Shown: positions 44,867-53,520 of the stretch, piece by piece | How positions within the stretch are numbered: the stretch's first letter is position 1 | Layout: the number at the start of each line of letters is the position of its first letter | Assembly (NCBI RefSeq): GCF_012849095.1 | Contig: NZ_CP051680.1 | Coordinates: 4,557,501 to 4,621,500, forward strand | Direction: 5' to 3' | Length of the DNA stretch: 64,000 bases | DNA from: Cohnella herbarum | GTDB taxonomy: Bacteria; Bacillota; Bacilli; Paenibacillales; Paenibacillaceae | Program-made: the position numbers and the translations under genes | Notes under the pieces: model-generated | The model's database searches: none | Told to the model about the DNA's origin: nothing | Seen by the model: only the letters and a program-made list of their open reading frames with translations

Positions 44867-46275
44867 GGTTTTTTTGGCGAAGACGTTCCCCGAGGGGGGA
44901 GTCCCGCATCTTCGGCCGGTAGCTCCGGTTCGGCGGCCGCAGCGTGAGCCGCTTCTTCGGCCGCCGCTTGCTCGGCCGCCGCCTGTCGAGCCTCCATGCG
45001 GGCTTTCATCGTCGGAGAATTACCCAATCTGCGCGCTCCCGCTTCTCTCAAGCCTTGCCAGATCGAGAAGGAACGAGGGGCGGCGACGAATTCCACGTCT
45101 TCGTCCGGCGCTAGGATCAATCCAAGTTGGTAATGTTCTCCTTCGTATCTAGCGCGCTGCAAGAACTTGACATGCCCGTCGCGATTGACGACCTCCAGCT
45201 TGCAAAATGCCGACTGCCGCTGAAGAGCGGCATGAAGCTCCTCTTTCGTGCGAACGGATACGCCGTTAACCTTCTTGATCGTTTCGCCGGATTGGAAACC
45301 GAGCTCGATCGCCGGCGTATTCGGCAATACCGCTAGCACCCTAACGCCCGTGCCGTCTTGGGAATAAAGCGGGTTCCTGCCCGCTTCGCGCATACGGCTA
45401 TACATAAGCAGCCCTTCATGCAACGCGAAGGCCGCGATCGCCGCAACTACGGTTAACGGCGACCAGTATTCCGCTCCGACCGCCAGCAGCGCGATTACCG
45501 CTCCGTAGACAATGAGCGTATTTCCCGACGTACGGGCTTTGCGCTCCGGCCAGAACGAAGTCGTGCGGTCGCTGAAGCCGATAAGTACCGGGAAGGCCAG
45601 CAAGCTCCAAGAAGCCGCGTCCCCTCCGAATATCGGCGCCCAAGGCAACGCGAATCCGTCCGCCGTCGCCGGAACGAGCCATAGCAGAGGAATCGGCCAT
45701 ACGCCGGATAGCGAGTATGCCCCCATCGGCTTCCCCCGTTTTCCTTGCAGGAACAAGGGGATCGCTTGCTTCGAGCCTTGCAGCCTAACAAGGAAACCTT
45801 CGGCGATATGCAGCAGACCGGCCATGAAGAGCAACCCCGGAACGTCTATCGCGCCAAGAGTCTGAAGCGCATCGGATAGCGCTCCTTCGGAACGTTCCAA
45901 CCCCGTCCATTCCGACACGGCCTGCAGCAAACCCAACGCGCCCGCCGCATAAGCCAGACAGACGTAGCGCAGCCGAAACAACGCCAATACCGCCATAGCC
46001 GCCCAGAGGAACAGCAATGTTTCCGAAGTAAGCGATCCACCGGCGCCGAACCCGGCAACCGACAGAACGAGACCGACGGCAACGCCCGCGACGACTCTCG
46101 ATAACGTCAAATACAACGAGCCGTACAACCTGACGTGGAATAGCTTGCGCTGCAGCGTTACCCCGAGGCGCGCATGCCACCATACCAATACGACGGCGAT
46201 ATAGAAATACGGTTGCGCCAACAAGCCGATCGCGGCTTGTCCCGCTTCGCGTAATACATCCAGCAGAGGATCCAC
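44863..46275 (-). CDS. PDZ-domain membrane protein (MinJ-like)
   Basis: 470 residues. About eight hydrophobic segments fill residues 15-280 (for example AAMVALWR-free stretches such as ETLLFLWAAMAVLALF and GNTLIVYGAVIALLAVG). A PDZ domain follows at about 305-385 (VLAVLPNTPAIELGFQSGETI, VNGVSVRTKEEL). An Ala/Glu-rich, Pro-containing tail ends the protein. This plan and the neighbouring ctpB, ftsX and ftsE genes match Bacillus minJ (yvjD), which links DivIVA to MinD and controls septum placement. A GTG at 46275 with AAAGGGG upstream is the start. Confidence 0.75.
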   Translation of the reverse strand: MDPLLDVLREAGQAAIGLLAQPYFYIAVVLVWWHARLGVTLQRKLFHVRLYGSLYLTLSRVVAGVAVGLVLSVAGFGAGGSLTSETLLFLWAAMAVLALFRLRYVCLAYAAGALGLLQAVSEWTGLERSEGALSDALQTLGAIDVPGLLFMAGLLHIAEGFLVRLQGSKQAIPLFLQGKRGKPMGAYSLSGVWPIPLLWLVPATADGFALPWAPIFGGDAASWSLLAFPVLIGFSDRTTSFWPERKARTSGNTLIVYGAVIALLAVGAEYWSPLTVVAAIAAFALHEGLLMYSRMREAGRNPLYSQDGTGVRVLAVLPNTPAIELGFQSGETIKKVNGVSVRTKEELHAALQRQSAFCKLEVVNRDGHVKFLQRARYEGEHYQLGLILAPDEDVEFVAAPRSFSIWQGLREAGARRLGNSPTMKARMEARQAAAEQAAAEEAAHAAAAEPELPAEDAGLPPRGTSSPKKP

Positions 46276-46313
46276 TTTCTTTTCCCCTTTCCTTATAGGT
46301 GCTTCATAAAGTC

Positions 46314-46343
46314 AAAAAGGAAGTTGACCTAAGGTCAACCTCC
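46314..46343 (-). terminator. Terminator of ctpB
   Basis: Palindromic stem GGAGGTTGACC-TTA-GGTCAACTTCC followed on the minus strand by TTTTT. It stands between ctpB and the MinJ-like gene. Confidence 0.85.
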
Positions 46344-46395
46344 TAAGTATTCGACAATAGCAAGAAAATTCCTTCACCGTAGGCTTTCTTAATAT

Positions 46396-47868
46396 TTACA
46401 ACCCCGCGCCGATCAATTCGCGCGCGCGGTGCAAAGCCGCCTGCCATTGCTTGTCGTTAGCCGCGTCTTGAATATTCGAGTACAGCACTTCTTCCAGCCT
46501 CTGCGCCGTTGCCTCGTCCGCTTCTCCGGTAACCGTAAGCGACTCGCTCTTCTGAAAGTTCTCGAGCGCCGTCTTCGTGGCTTGGCTGAAGTAACCGTCC
46601 GTTCGATCCGCCGGGAAACCTACGCCGGCCAAGATATTCTGGAGATTCTTGACGGCCTCGCCCGTCGTATCGTATTTGAGAATATAGTCCCGCGGCAATC
46701 GCGAGGCGAGAAAATAATCCGGTTGAGGAACGACCTCGTCCGGTACGATTCCTTTCTCGTTAATCCACGTACCGTCCGGCAGCAGCCACTTATAGACGGT
46801 AAGCTTGACTAAGCTTCGATCGCCGAGATCGTCGTTGAACGATACTTGCACCGTTCCTTTGCCGTACGTGGTTTCGCCGATAAGCGTCGCATTCGCCGAT
46901 TGCTTCAACGCTCCGGCCAAGATTTCCGCCGCGCTGGCGCTTCCCTCGTTCACGAGCACGACGATCGGGTACAATTTATTTTTCGCGCCATTCGAAGCGA
47001 CATCGACTTTAAGCTGACCGTCCCGATATTCGGACTGGACGATCGGCTTATTCTTCTCCATGAGTTGGTCGGCGACTTCGATGACGGATTTGAGCAATCC
47101 TCCCGGATTGTCGCGCACGTCGATCACGAGCGCCTTCAACCCTCCGGCTTCCATCGCATGCAATTCCTCGGCGACTTGAACGGCCGTATCCTCGTTGAAT
47201 TGATTAATGATTAGATGCCCGACTCCGTCCGGCTCCATCCCGGCGTGCACGCTTTCCAAGTCGATCCTGTCGCGAACCAGCTCGAGATCAAGCGGCTCTG
47301 CGGTTCCGCTGCGCTGTACTTTCAGCTTCGCCTTCGTCCCTTTGGGGCCGCGAATTTTACTGACCGCTTCGCTTAACTTAAGCCCGTGCAAGCTCTCGCC
47401 GTTAATGGACAGCAAAATATCCCTCGGTTGCAATCCCGCTTTCTCGGCCGGAGATCCCCGAATGGGCGCTTCCACCACGATCGCTCCGTTCTCGACCCTA
47501 AGTTCGGCGCCGATCCCGGTGAACGCTCCTTGAAGATCGTCCTTGAATTTCTCCGCTTCTTCCTCCGATTTGTATACGGAATAGGGATCGCGCAGCGACT
47601 GAACCATCCCTTGGATAGCTCCGTCCATGAGTAAGCCCCGATCGGTCGGCAAGATGAATCTTCGTTCGATCAAGCCTATCGCCCGATTCAATTTATCCAA
47701 TTCCTCTTGCCGTAATCCTTCCGAACCTTCCAGAGAAGCCGAGCCCTCTTGCCGATCGGAAGGCTTAAATCCCCAATCGGGGAGCTCGAAAAAAGCATAC
47801 GTCGCCATACTGGCAGCAATTGCCGTCAGCACCATCATGGCTATAACGGTGCGACCACGAAACCACAC
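46396..47868 (-). CDS. ctpB: S41-family C-terminal processing peptidase (CtpB-like)
   Basis: 490 residues from a GTG at 47868. One N-terminal membrane anchor (about 9-27), PDZ domain (about 115-195, GAELRVENGAIVVEAP), S41 protease core with catalytic Ser312 in NEGSASAAEILAG and Lys337 in GETTYGKGTVQ, and a C-terminal peptidoglycan-binding domain (about 405-460). In Bacillus CtpB (YvjB) cuts SpoIVFA and so times sigma-K activation during sporulation. The extra peptidoglycan-binding module is seen in CtpA/CtpB paralogues of this order, so CtpA is an alternative; the ftsEX-linked position favours CtpB. Confidence 0.88.
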   Translation of the reverse strand: MWFRGRTVIAMMVLTAIAASMATYAFFELPDWGFKPSDRQEGSASLEGSEGLRQEELDKLNRAIGLIERRFILPTDRGLLMDGAIQGMVQSLRDPYSVYKSEEEAEKFKDDLQGAFTGIGAELRVENGAIVVEAPIRGSPAEKAGLQPRDILLSINGESLHGLKLSEAVSKIRGPKGTKAKLKVQRSGTAEPLDLELVRDRIDLESVHAGMEPDGVGHLIINQFNEDTAVQVAEELHAMEAGGLKALVIDVRDNPGGLLKSVIEVADQLMEKNKPIVQSEYRDGQLKVDVASNGAKNKLYPIVVLVNEGSASAAEILAGALKQSANATLIGETTYGKGTVQVSFNDDLGDRSLVKLTVYKWLLPDGTWINEKGIVPDEVVPQPDYFLASRLPRDYILKYDTTGEAVKNLQNILAGVGFPADRTDGYFSQATKTALENFQKSESLTVTGEADEATAQRLEEVLYSNIQDAANDKQWQAALHRARELIGAGL

Positions 47869-47950
47869 CTAACCCCACTCCTCGAATTACGGCATATGAT
47901 TACATTATGACAAGCATATCCTACTTATCCTTGTTATGAAATCCGGGATA

Positions 47951-47994
47951 AGAAAACAGCCGTCACCCCGCTGAACTGTCGGGAGATCGGCTGT
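47951..47994 (-). terminator. Terminator of the ftsE-ftsX-M23 unit
   Basis: Minus-strand stem ACAGCCG...CGGCTGT with inner pairing (TCTCCCGACAG opposite the CGGGGTGA side) followed by TTTTCTT, just after the M23 gene stop. Confidence 0.65.
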
Positions 47995-48005
47995 CCCTCA
48001 TGCCG

Positions 48006-49175
48006 TTATTTCAAATAGGGAGCGGGATTGACCGGCTCGGCATTTTTACGTACTTCGAAATGCAAGTGATTGCCGGTCGATTGGCCCGTGGAACCGACCA
48101 ATCCGATTTTCTCCCCGCGCTTCACCGTCTCGCCCTTCTTCACTTGAATGACGCTGAGATGGCCGTACAACGTCCACAATCCGCCGCCGTGATCGATGAT
48201 GATACAGTTACCGTACCCGCTCCAGGATTGGGCTACGGTCACGACTCCCGTCTCCGCGGCATAGATCGGCGTTCCTTTGGGTGCAGCCATATCCATGCCC
48301 GAATGCAGCTTCTTCTTGCCCGTAATCGGATGAATCCGATATCCGAACGGCGATGAAAGCCTATATTCGGATTTCAAAGGCATGCCGAGCTTGCCGCCCT
48401 TATAATAATTTTTGATGCGGTTCTTCTTCGCTTCCAGCGCCGAAGCTTGCTTCGCGAGCTCCGTCAACTGTCTCTCCGACTCTTCGCTAATCTCTTCCAT
48501 TTCTTCGATTTCTTTGGACAGCTTGGAGATCAGTACCTCTTTGTCCTTCTCGTCTTGCTCCAGAGAGGACTTATGCTTTTCCATCTCTTCGTAGAGCTTC
48601 TTTACTTCCGCCAGCTCTGTTTCCCTTAGCGCTTTCATTTCGGTGACTTCGTCCGTGTACTTCTGTTTCTCTTCCGCGATATTGCGGTCTTGGGCGGCGA
48701 TCGATTCGACCGCATCGAACCGGTCCAAGAAGTCAGTGAAGCTCGTCGAGCTCAGAAGGACGTCGAGATAGGATACGGGACCGGCCGTGTAAGCCATGCG
48801 AACCCGCGAGTCCATCAATTCAAGACGATTATCGCGTTGCTTTATCGCCTCTTGCAGCTCTTCGCCCGTCAAATAGAGCTTCTCTTCCGCATCGGCGATT
48901 TTGCTTTGGGTATTTTCCAACCGTTTCTGAACGGTATCGATCCGCGAAAGCAATTTCTCGATATCTTCTTTGGTGGCGGCCTGTTTACCCGTAAGGTCTT
49001 TAACCGTGTTCTCAGCGTACCGTTGGTTATGCGCGGTGCGTTCCATATCCTGCTTCAGCTTCTTCAGATCCTGATCGATTTTCTCGATTTCAGAAAGAGC
49101 TTGTCCATTATAAGGTTGCGTAAGCAGTCCGACCGTCAGCAGCATGGCAATGAGCAGCATTAATTTCCTTTTCAC
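48006..49175 (-). CDS. Murein hydrolase activator/M23 peptidase with coiled coil (EnvC-like)
   Basis: 389 residues from a GTG at 49175 with AAGGAGG upstream. Signal peptide (1-27), two long coiled-coil stretches (about 30-110 and 155-255), and a C-terminal LytM/M23 domain. The zinc ligands are present: HSGMDMAAPKG, and HLHFEVR near the end, so the domain looks catalytically competent. It is placed directly after ftsE-ftsX. In Bacillus, FtsEX controls the hydrolase CwlO; in other bacteria FtsEX controls EnvC-type coiled-coil proteins, so this is the likely extracellular partner of FtsX here. Confidence 0.88.
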   Translation of the reverse strand: MKRKLMLLIAMLLTVGLLTQPYNGQALSEIEKIDQDLKKLKQDMERTAHNQRYAENTVKDLTGKQAATKEDIEKLLSRIDTVQKRLENTQSKIADAEEKLYLTGEELQEAIKQRDNRLELMDSRVRMAYTAGPVSYLDVLLSSTSFTDFLDRFDAVESIAAQDRNIAEEKQKYTDEVTEMKALRETELAEVKKLYEEMEKHKSSLEQDEKDKEVLISKLSKEIEEMEEISEESERQLTELAKQASALEAKKNRIKNYYKGGKLGMPLKSEYRLSSPFGYRIHPITGKKKLHSGMDMAAPKGTPIYAAETGVVTVAQSWSGYGNCIIIDHGGGLWTLYGHLSVIQVKKGETVKRGEKIGLVGSTGQSTGNHLHFEVRKNAEPVNPAPYLK

Positions 49176-49229
49176 ATTTATCCTCCTTCGGGAACGGGCC
49201 AGCCGCTCCCAAATATCGGTTCAAGTTCG

Positions 49230-50147
49230 TTATACTCTCAAAAATCTGCGTACGGAGATCGTGCTTCCGAAAATACCGAGGAGCGTTCCCATTATCATAA
49301 TCGACCCGCCAACCATCCCCATGACCTCTTCCAACGTCGAGAATTGGATCATATATAGTCCCACGGTCGCGCTTGTCGACTTCACGAGTTGGGAATAGCC
49401 CCAAAGCAGAATCGACGTGCTAAGTAACGATCCGAAAAATCCGATAATCGCGCCTTCGATAAAAAACGGCCAACGGATAAAACTATTCGTAGCGCCAACC
49501 AGCTTCATGATCGAGATCTCTCTCCTGCGAGCGATGATGGTCATCTTGATCGTCGTCGAGATCAAGAACATCGCCATGACGGCCAAGCCGAACACGATGA
49601 GGAACCCGATGTTGCGAACGGCGTTCGTGATGCTGAATAACTTCTCGATCGTTTCTTTGCCGTATTTCACTTTCGCGATCGATTTGGAGGGATCGGTTAG
49701 ATTAATGGCTTCGATCTGCTTCGCTATGTATGCGATCTGCTGCGGGTCGAACGCTTCGACCTCGAACGCGTCCGGCAGCGGGTTGTTTTCTTTCTCGTAA
49801 CCTTCCAGAGCTGCCTTGCCTTCTTCGCCCATGCTTTCGCGGAACCGCTGCAAGCCTTCTTCTTTAGGAACGTAAGTGACCGATTTTACTTCCGGAATGC
49901 GTTTGATCGTCCGTTCGATCTCTTCGGCCTTCGGTTTCTCCGTATCCACTTGCAGGTAAACGTTGATCTGGACTTGACTGTCGAGCTGGTCGGCAAGCTT
50001 ATTCACGTTAAGCGCGAGCAGCATGAAGATGCCGAGTATAAACAAGGAAACCGCGATGGAGCTCACGGAAGCGAAAGTCATCCAGCCGTTGCGTCCGATA
50101 TTCAAGAAGCCTTCGCGCAAATGCCGGGTTACGGTACTAAATTTCAT
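49230..50147 (-). CDS. ftsX: Cell-division ABC transporter-like protein FtsX
   Basis: 305 residues with four membrane helices: near 22-45 (TFASVSSIAVSLFILGIFML), then 180-200, 230-250 and 275-298. The large extracytoplasmic loop (about 50-170, VQINVYLQVDTEKPKAEEIE) binds the hydrolase partner. IIARRREISIMKLVGATNSFIRWPFF in two parts is the conserved MacB/FtsX segment that couples to the ATPase. Its start overlaps ftsE by 11 bp, and the M23 hydrolase gene follows after 54 bp. FtsEX uses ATP in the cytoplasm to activate wall hydrolysis outside. Confidence 0.95.
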   Translation of the reverse strand: MKFSTVTRHLREGFLNIGRNGWMTFASVSSIAVSLFILGIFMLLALNVNKLADQLDSQVQINVYLQVDTEKPKAEEIERTIKRIPEVKSVTYVPKEEGLQRFRESMGEEGKAALEGYEKENNPLPDAFEVEAFDPQQIAYIAKQIEAINLTDPSKSIAKVKYGKETIEKLFSITNAVRNIGFLIVFGLAVMAMFLISTTIKMTIIARRREISIMKLVGATNSFIRWPFFIEGAIIGFFGSLLSTSILLWGYSQLVKSTSATVGLYMIQFSTLEEVMGMVGGSIMIMGTLLGIFGSTISVRRFLRV

Positions 50148-50823
50148 AGCCGTATTCCCCTCTCTGCTGATCGCGAACGATGGTTCCGCGCTCGATGGCG
50201 ATGACGCGTTTGCGCATCGTATTCACGATCTCTTTGTTGTGGGTGGCCATGACGATCGTCGTGCCGCGGAAGTTGATTTCCTCCAGCAGGTTCATAATTC
50301 CCCATGAGGTTTCGGGGTCCAGGTTTCCGGTAGGCTCGTCCGCTACGATAACCGCGGGACTGTTTACGATGGCGCGGGCGATCGCGACCCGTTGCTGCTC
50401 TCCGCCCGAGAGTTGGGCGGGCAGACTGCTTGCCTTGTGTTTCAAGCCGACGAGTTCCAACACTTCCATCGTGCGGCGGCGGATCATCCTGCGCGGCGTC
50501 TCGATGACTTCCATGGCGAAGGCCACGTTTTCGAAAGCCGATAGTTTGGGTAAAAGCTTGTAGTCTTGGAAAATAACGCCGATATTGCGACGAACGTACG
50601 GAATTTTGCGGTGCTTCAGCTTGCCTATATTAAACCCGTTAACGGAAATTTGCCCCTTGGACGGCACTTCTTCCCGGTAGATCAGCTTCATGAAGGTGGA
50701 TTTCCCAGCACCTGAAGGTCCAACTATGTACACGAACTCGTTTCGGTCGATGACAACGTTCACGCCTTGCAATGCGGTTGTTCCGTCGGCGTAAGTTTTC
50801 CAAATGTCCTGCATTTCGATCAC
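50137..50823 (-). CDS. ftsE: Cell-division ATP-binding protein FtsE
   Basis: 228 residues. The GTG start at 50823 has AGGAAGTGAT upstream. ABC motifs are complete: Walker [15 protein letters not shown]-loop [10 protein letters not shown], signature [14 protein letters not shown], Walker [13 protein letters not shown] and switch histidine in ATHNKEI. It is the cytoplasmic ATPase of the FtsEX complex. In Bacillus the complex controls elongation hydrolysis and entry into sporulation. First gene of the ftsE-ftsX-hydrolase unit. Confidence 0.96.
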   Translation of the reverse strand: MIEMQDIWKTYADGTTALQGVNVVIDRNEFVYIVGPSGAGKSTFMKLIYREEVPSKGQISVNGFNIGKLKHRKIPYVRRNIGVIFQDYKLLPKLSAFENVAFAMEVIETPRRMIRRRTMEVLELVGLKHKASSLPAQLSGGEQQRVAIARAIVNSPAVIVADEPTGNLDPETSWGIMNLLEEINFRGTTIVMATHNKEIVNTMRKRVIAIERGTIVRDQQRGEYGYEI

Positions 50824-51067
50824 GGTATCACTTCCTGTTAAGATTCAGACCTTAGTTACTTCGACATCATGCCTGATAATCCTCTCTTTGTCGATGCGCT
50901 TCTGGGGAAATATGTCGAGAAATAGGCCGCCATCCTATATCAGGCTTGGATTTTAGGTAAATTTTAAGAATTTTTTAATTTTCCTGTAAAACGAATCGCC
51001 AAATGAATCGTCTAACTATTTAGAAACATTTGTAAAAGAAAAGCAGCGACTGGAGAGGGTTTCCGTC

Positions 51068-52591
51068 ATGAAAAAAGGATGGCTGATTACGGGTTTGATG
51101 ACGTTCGCGATCGTCGGCGTCGGAGTAGGCGGAGCGATGAGCTACGGTAGCGACAAGACTCTGCCGGTTGGAGTGTCGATCGGAGATTTGCAACTTGGCG
51201 GGGAGTTACCCGAGACGGCTCTGAAACGGATCGAGGAGCAAGTGGCCCGATTGGAATCGACTGTGGTCAGCGTGGACCCCGACAGCCTTGGAGACGGCTC
51301 GAAGTCTGGAACGGACATCCCTTCCTTATCCTTCAAGCAGTTGGGTTTGAAAGTAGACGCGGCGGAAGCTCTAAACGCAATCGCGAATTATCGCGACTTA
51401 CCGTGGTGGGAGCGTGCGCAAGTGCGGTACCAGGACAACTTCGATACCTCCTACGAAATAAAGGCGAATTGGGATGAAGAGGCGCTTAAGCAAGCCGCTT
51501 CGGAAGCATGGGGAAATTTGGTTACGGGCCAATCCGCGAATGCTTCCCGCACGATTACCGATCAGGATCTCGTCGTCTACTCCGAGGAGAAACTCGGACG
51601 CCGGCTTGAGGTGCAGGATTTGATTGATCAAATCAAAGGGATCGAGCTTAACGCGGGAGCGGGGACGGCGGTTTCCGATCAACCTCGCGTGCTCCAAGCG
51701 AAGGTTACGGAGACGGCTCCGGAAATAACCGTCGCCAAGCTACGGGAAGACGGGCTTGATCGCAAACTCGTCGAGTTCACGACTTCCTTCGCGACGAGCG
51801 GAGAAGGTCGTTCCCACAACGTGACCGCGGCAGCGAAGGCGCTCAACGACACGTTGCTGATGCCGGGGGAAATATTCGAGTACGGGAAAATCGTCGCGAA
51901 GGCCGAAGAGGAGTATGGCTATAAAGAGGCGCCGGTCATTCTCAAAGGCAAGCTGACGCCCGGGATCGGCGGAGGGATCTGCCAAGTCTCAAGCACGCTG
52001 TACAATGCCGCGCTGTTAGCGGGACTGGACATCGTGGAACGGCGCAACCATTCTCTCGTCGTCAGTTATTTGCCCAAGGGACTGGACGCGACGTTCGCGA
52101 GCGGTTACGTGAACTTCAAATTCCGGAATTCCACGGGCAAGCAATTGTTGATCCGCACGGTCGTCGAGGATAAGACGGTCACGGTCAAGCTGTTCGGCTC
52201 GATGCCCGAAAATATTTCCTACAAGACAGAAACCGAGCTCGTGAAGGAAAACGCTCCGAAAACCGTCTATATGGCCGACGAAAAAATCGCGCTCGGGAAG
52301 CAATCGGTGCTGCAAAAAGGCGAGTCCGGTTACGTGGTCGAAGCCTTCTTGGTTAAAATGGTCGATGGCGAATTCGCGGAGCGCAAGAAGCTGTCCAAGG
52401 ACACTTACCGCACGCAGGACACGCTGATCGCCGTCCATCCGGACGATCCCCGTTTGCAGCCTGCCGGCGGGGCGGCTTCGAAGGAGCCCGGCGCGTCGCC
52501 GACACCTGGCGGTAAAGGGAACGGAGATGGCGAAGGGATTGAAAAGAGCCCGGAAGGCGATGAGGTAGTAGATTTCGTGGAGCCGATTTAA
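51068..52591 (+). CDS. VanW-family membrane-anchored protein (YoaR-like)
   Basis: 507 residues. One N-terminal hydrophobic anchor (WLITGLMTFAIVGVGVGGAM), then a peptidoglycan-binding_4-type region (about 90-220, with VYSEEKLGRRLEVQDL) and the VanW domain near 255-370. The VanW landmarks are GRSHNVTAAAKALNDTLLMPGEIF, GIGGGICQVSSTLYNAALLAG and ERRNHSLVVSYLPKGLDATF. A Pro/Gly/Lys tail ends the protein. VanW proteins occur with vancomycin-resistance and wall genes, but their biochemical role is unresolved; an extracellular wall-related role is likely. It has GGAGAGG upstream and its own terminator. Confidence 0.9.
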   Translation: MKKGWLITGLMTFAIVGVGVGGAMSYGSDKTLPVGVSIGDLQLGGELPETALKRIEEQVARLESTVVSVDPDSLGDGSKSGTDIPSLSFKQLGLKVDAAEALNAIANYRDLPWWERAQVRYQDNFDTSYEIKANWDEEALKQAASEAWGNLVTGQSANASRTITDQDLVVYSEEKLGRRLEVQDLIDQIKGIELNAGAGTAVSDQPRVLQAKVTETAPEITVAKLREDGLDRKLVEFTTSFATSGEGRSHNVTAAAKALNDTLLMPGEIFEYGKIVAKAEEEYGYKEAPVILKGKLTPGIGGGICQVSSTLYNAALLAGLDIVERRNHSLVVSYLPKGLDATFASGYVNFKFRNSTGKQLLIRTVVEDKTVTVKLFGSMPENISYKTETELVKENAPKTVYMADEKIALGKQSVLQKGESGYVVEAFLVKMVDGEFAERKKLSKDTYRTQDTLIAVHPDDPRLQPAGGAASKEPGASPTPGGKGNGDGEGIEKSPEGDEVVDFVEPI

Positions 52592-52601
52592 ACATGCGGC
52601 A

Positions 52602-52640
52602 AAAAAAGCCTTCCGAGATGCGTATTCGGAAGGCTTTTTT
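52602..52640. terminator. Bidirectional terminator
   Basis: AAAAAAAGCCTTCCGA...TCGGAAGGCTTTTTT, with A/T tracts on both sides, between the convergent VanW gene and mazF-type gene. It touches the last bases of the toxin gene. Confidence 0.93.
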
Positions 52641-52977
52641 ACGCTAGTATGGCTCTTGTATTACGTAACACGGCTCTCAAAAATTCTTCATGATCAGGAA
52701 TAACGCTACCTATAACCCGGAGCTTTCTTTTATGATAATCCAAGCTCTTCATTTGATCCGTGAGCACGACTCCCGTCACCGGAAGTCCTTGCGGAAGCGC
52801 AACTTCAAAAGGATAGTTTTTAACAATACTCGTGATCGGACACATAATCGCAAAACCGGTCAGTTGGTTATAGGTTTGCTCGGAAATGACGATGGCCGGT
52901 CTTCTCCCGGCCTGTTCATGACCGGCTTGCGGATCGAAATCAAGAGCAACGAGATCTCCGCGCGAAGGAATAATCAA
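52639..52977 (-). CDS. MazF/PemK-family mRNA endoribonuclease toxin
   Basis: 112 residues, the usual size. The start RGDLVALDFDPQAGHEQAGRRPAIV is the MazF signature, including the catalytic Arg in GRRPA. The Thr in the second motif (MCPITSIVKNYPFEVAL) and VLTDQMKSLDYHKRKL are also present. The HEQAGRRPA form is closer to the E. coli MazF/ChpB branch than to the GSEQGGVRP of Bacillus NdoA, which suggests an acquired accessory module rather than the core ndoAI. It cleaves mRNA when the antitoxin is lost. It overlaps the antitoxin gene by 4 bp. Confidence 0.92.
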   Translation of the reverse strand: MIIPSRGDLVALDFDPQAGHEQAGRRPAIVISEQTYNQLTGFAIMCPITSIVKNYPFEVALPQGLPVTGVVLTDQMKSLDYHKRKLRVIGSVIPDHEEFLRAVLRNTRAILA

Positions 52978-53243
52978 ATCAATTCGTCTCCTTCAGTACC
53001 GTATTCGATTTCTTCATGTCGCGACGTATCTGGTTTGAACTCATCGAGCAACGATTGCAGGTGCACTCGCAAGCTCTCGTTCGTTTCTTCCGGTTTAGCA
53101 GTCGGCCGAAGGAGAATTTCGTTCTCGGATGTCATCATGATCTGAAGCTCTGCTCCATCTTCCAAATTGAGCTGCTTTAGAATTTGATTCGGTATGCGAA
53201 CAGCACTGCTATTTCCCCACTTGCTGAGCGTGACAGTCGTCAT
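52974..53243 (-). CDS. MazE/AbrB-type antitoxin
   Basis: 89 residues from the ATG at 53243, with AGGAAGG 11 nt upstream; in-frame starts at 53276 and 53252 are less likely. The N-terminal swapped-hairpin AbrB fold is typical (TVTLSKWGNSSAVRIPNQIL, then LQIMMTSENEILLRP). The acidic C-terminal tail (about 45-89, LDEFKPDTSRHEEIEYGTEG) should wrap over and inhibit the toxin. It lies upstream of the toxin in the standard order and probably binds the dyad at 53300. Confidence 0.9.
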   Translation of the reverse strand: MTTVTLSKWGNSSAVRIPNQILKQLNLEDGAELQIMMTSENEILLRPTAKPEETNESLRVHLQSLLDEFKPDTSRHEEIEYGTEGDELI

Positions 53244-53275
53244 TAAGATCATATCCTTCCTCTTCTTGTGATCCA

Positions 53276-53318
53276 ATTATATCCCACCCCCATAACTAAG
53301 TATATACATAAGATATAC
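53276..53318 (-). promoter_or_regulatory. Promoter and operator candidate of the toxin-antitoxin pair
   Basis: A perfect minus-strand -10 box TATAAT is at 53281-53276. The dyad GTATAT-N7-ATATAC (53300-53318) overlaps the expected -35 position, where only a weak TATACT is seen. Autoregulation by the antitoxin through this dyad is inferred. Confidence 0.5.
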
Positions 53319-53406
53319 ACCATGTGTGAAAATGATACTTCGTCGAGCGAATTGGGAAAATCGAAAGATGCGCTATCGGTCAGGCGGATGATCGAGATCG
53401 AAATAA

Positions 53407-53439
53407 GACGGCGCTAGGGATGATTCCCCCTGCGCCGTC
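53407..53439 (-). terminator. Terminator of the carbohydrate locus
   Basis: Minus-strand GACGGCGCAGGGG...CCCTAGCGCCGTC with an AATCAT loop, followed by TTATTTC. It lies 80 bp after the stop of the 53521 gene. The 53440-53520 stretch holds no other feature. Confidence 0.8.
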
Positions 53440-53520
53440 ATTATGCAGTCTTTGTCAAACGAGCTATTCACCAAGGGAAGCAGAACTACTTTCGGTACAG
53501 CCCCTCGATGCGAAAAGCGA

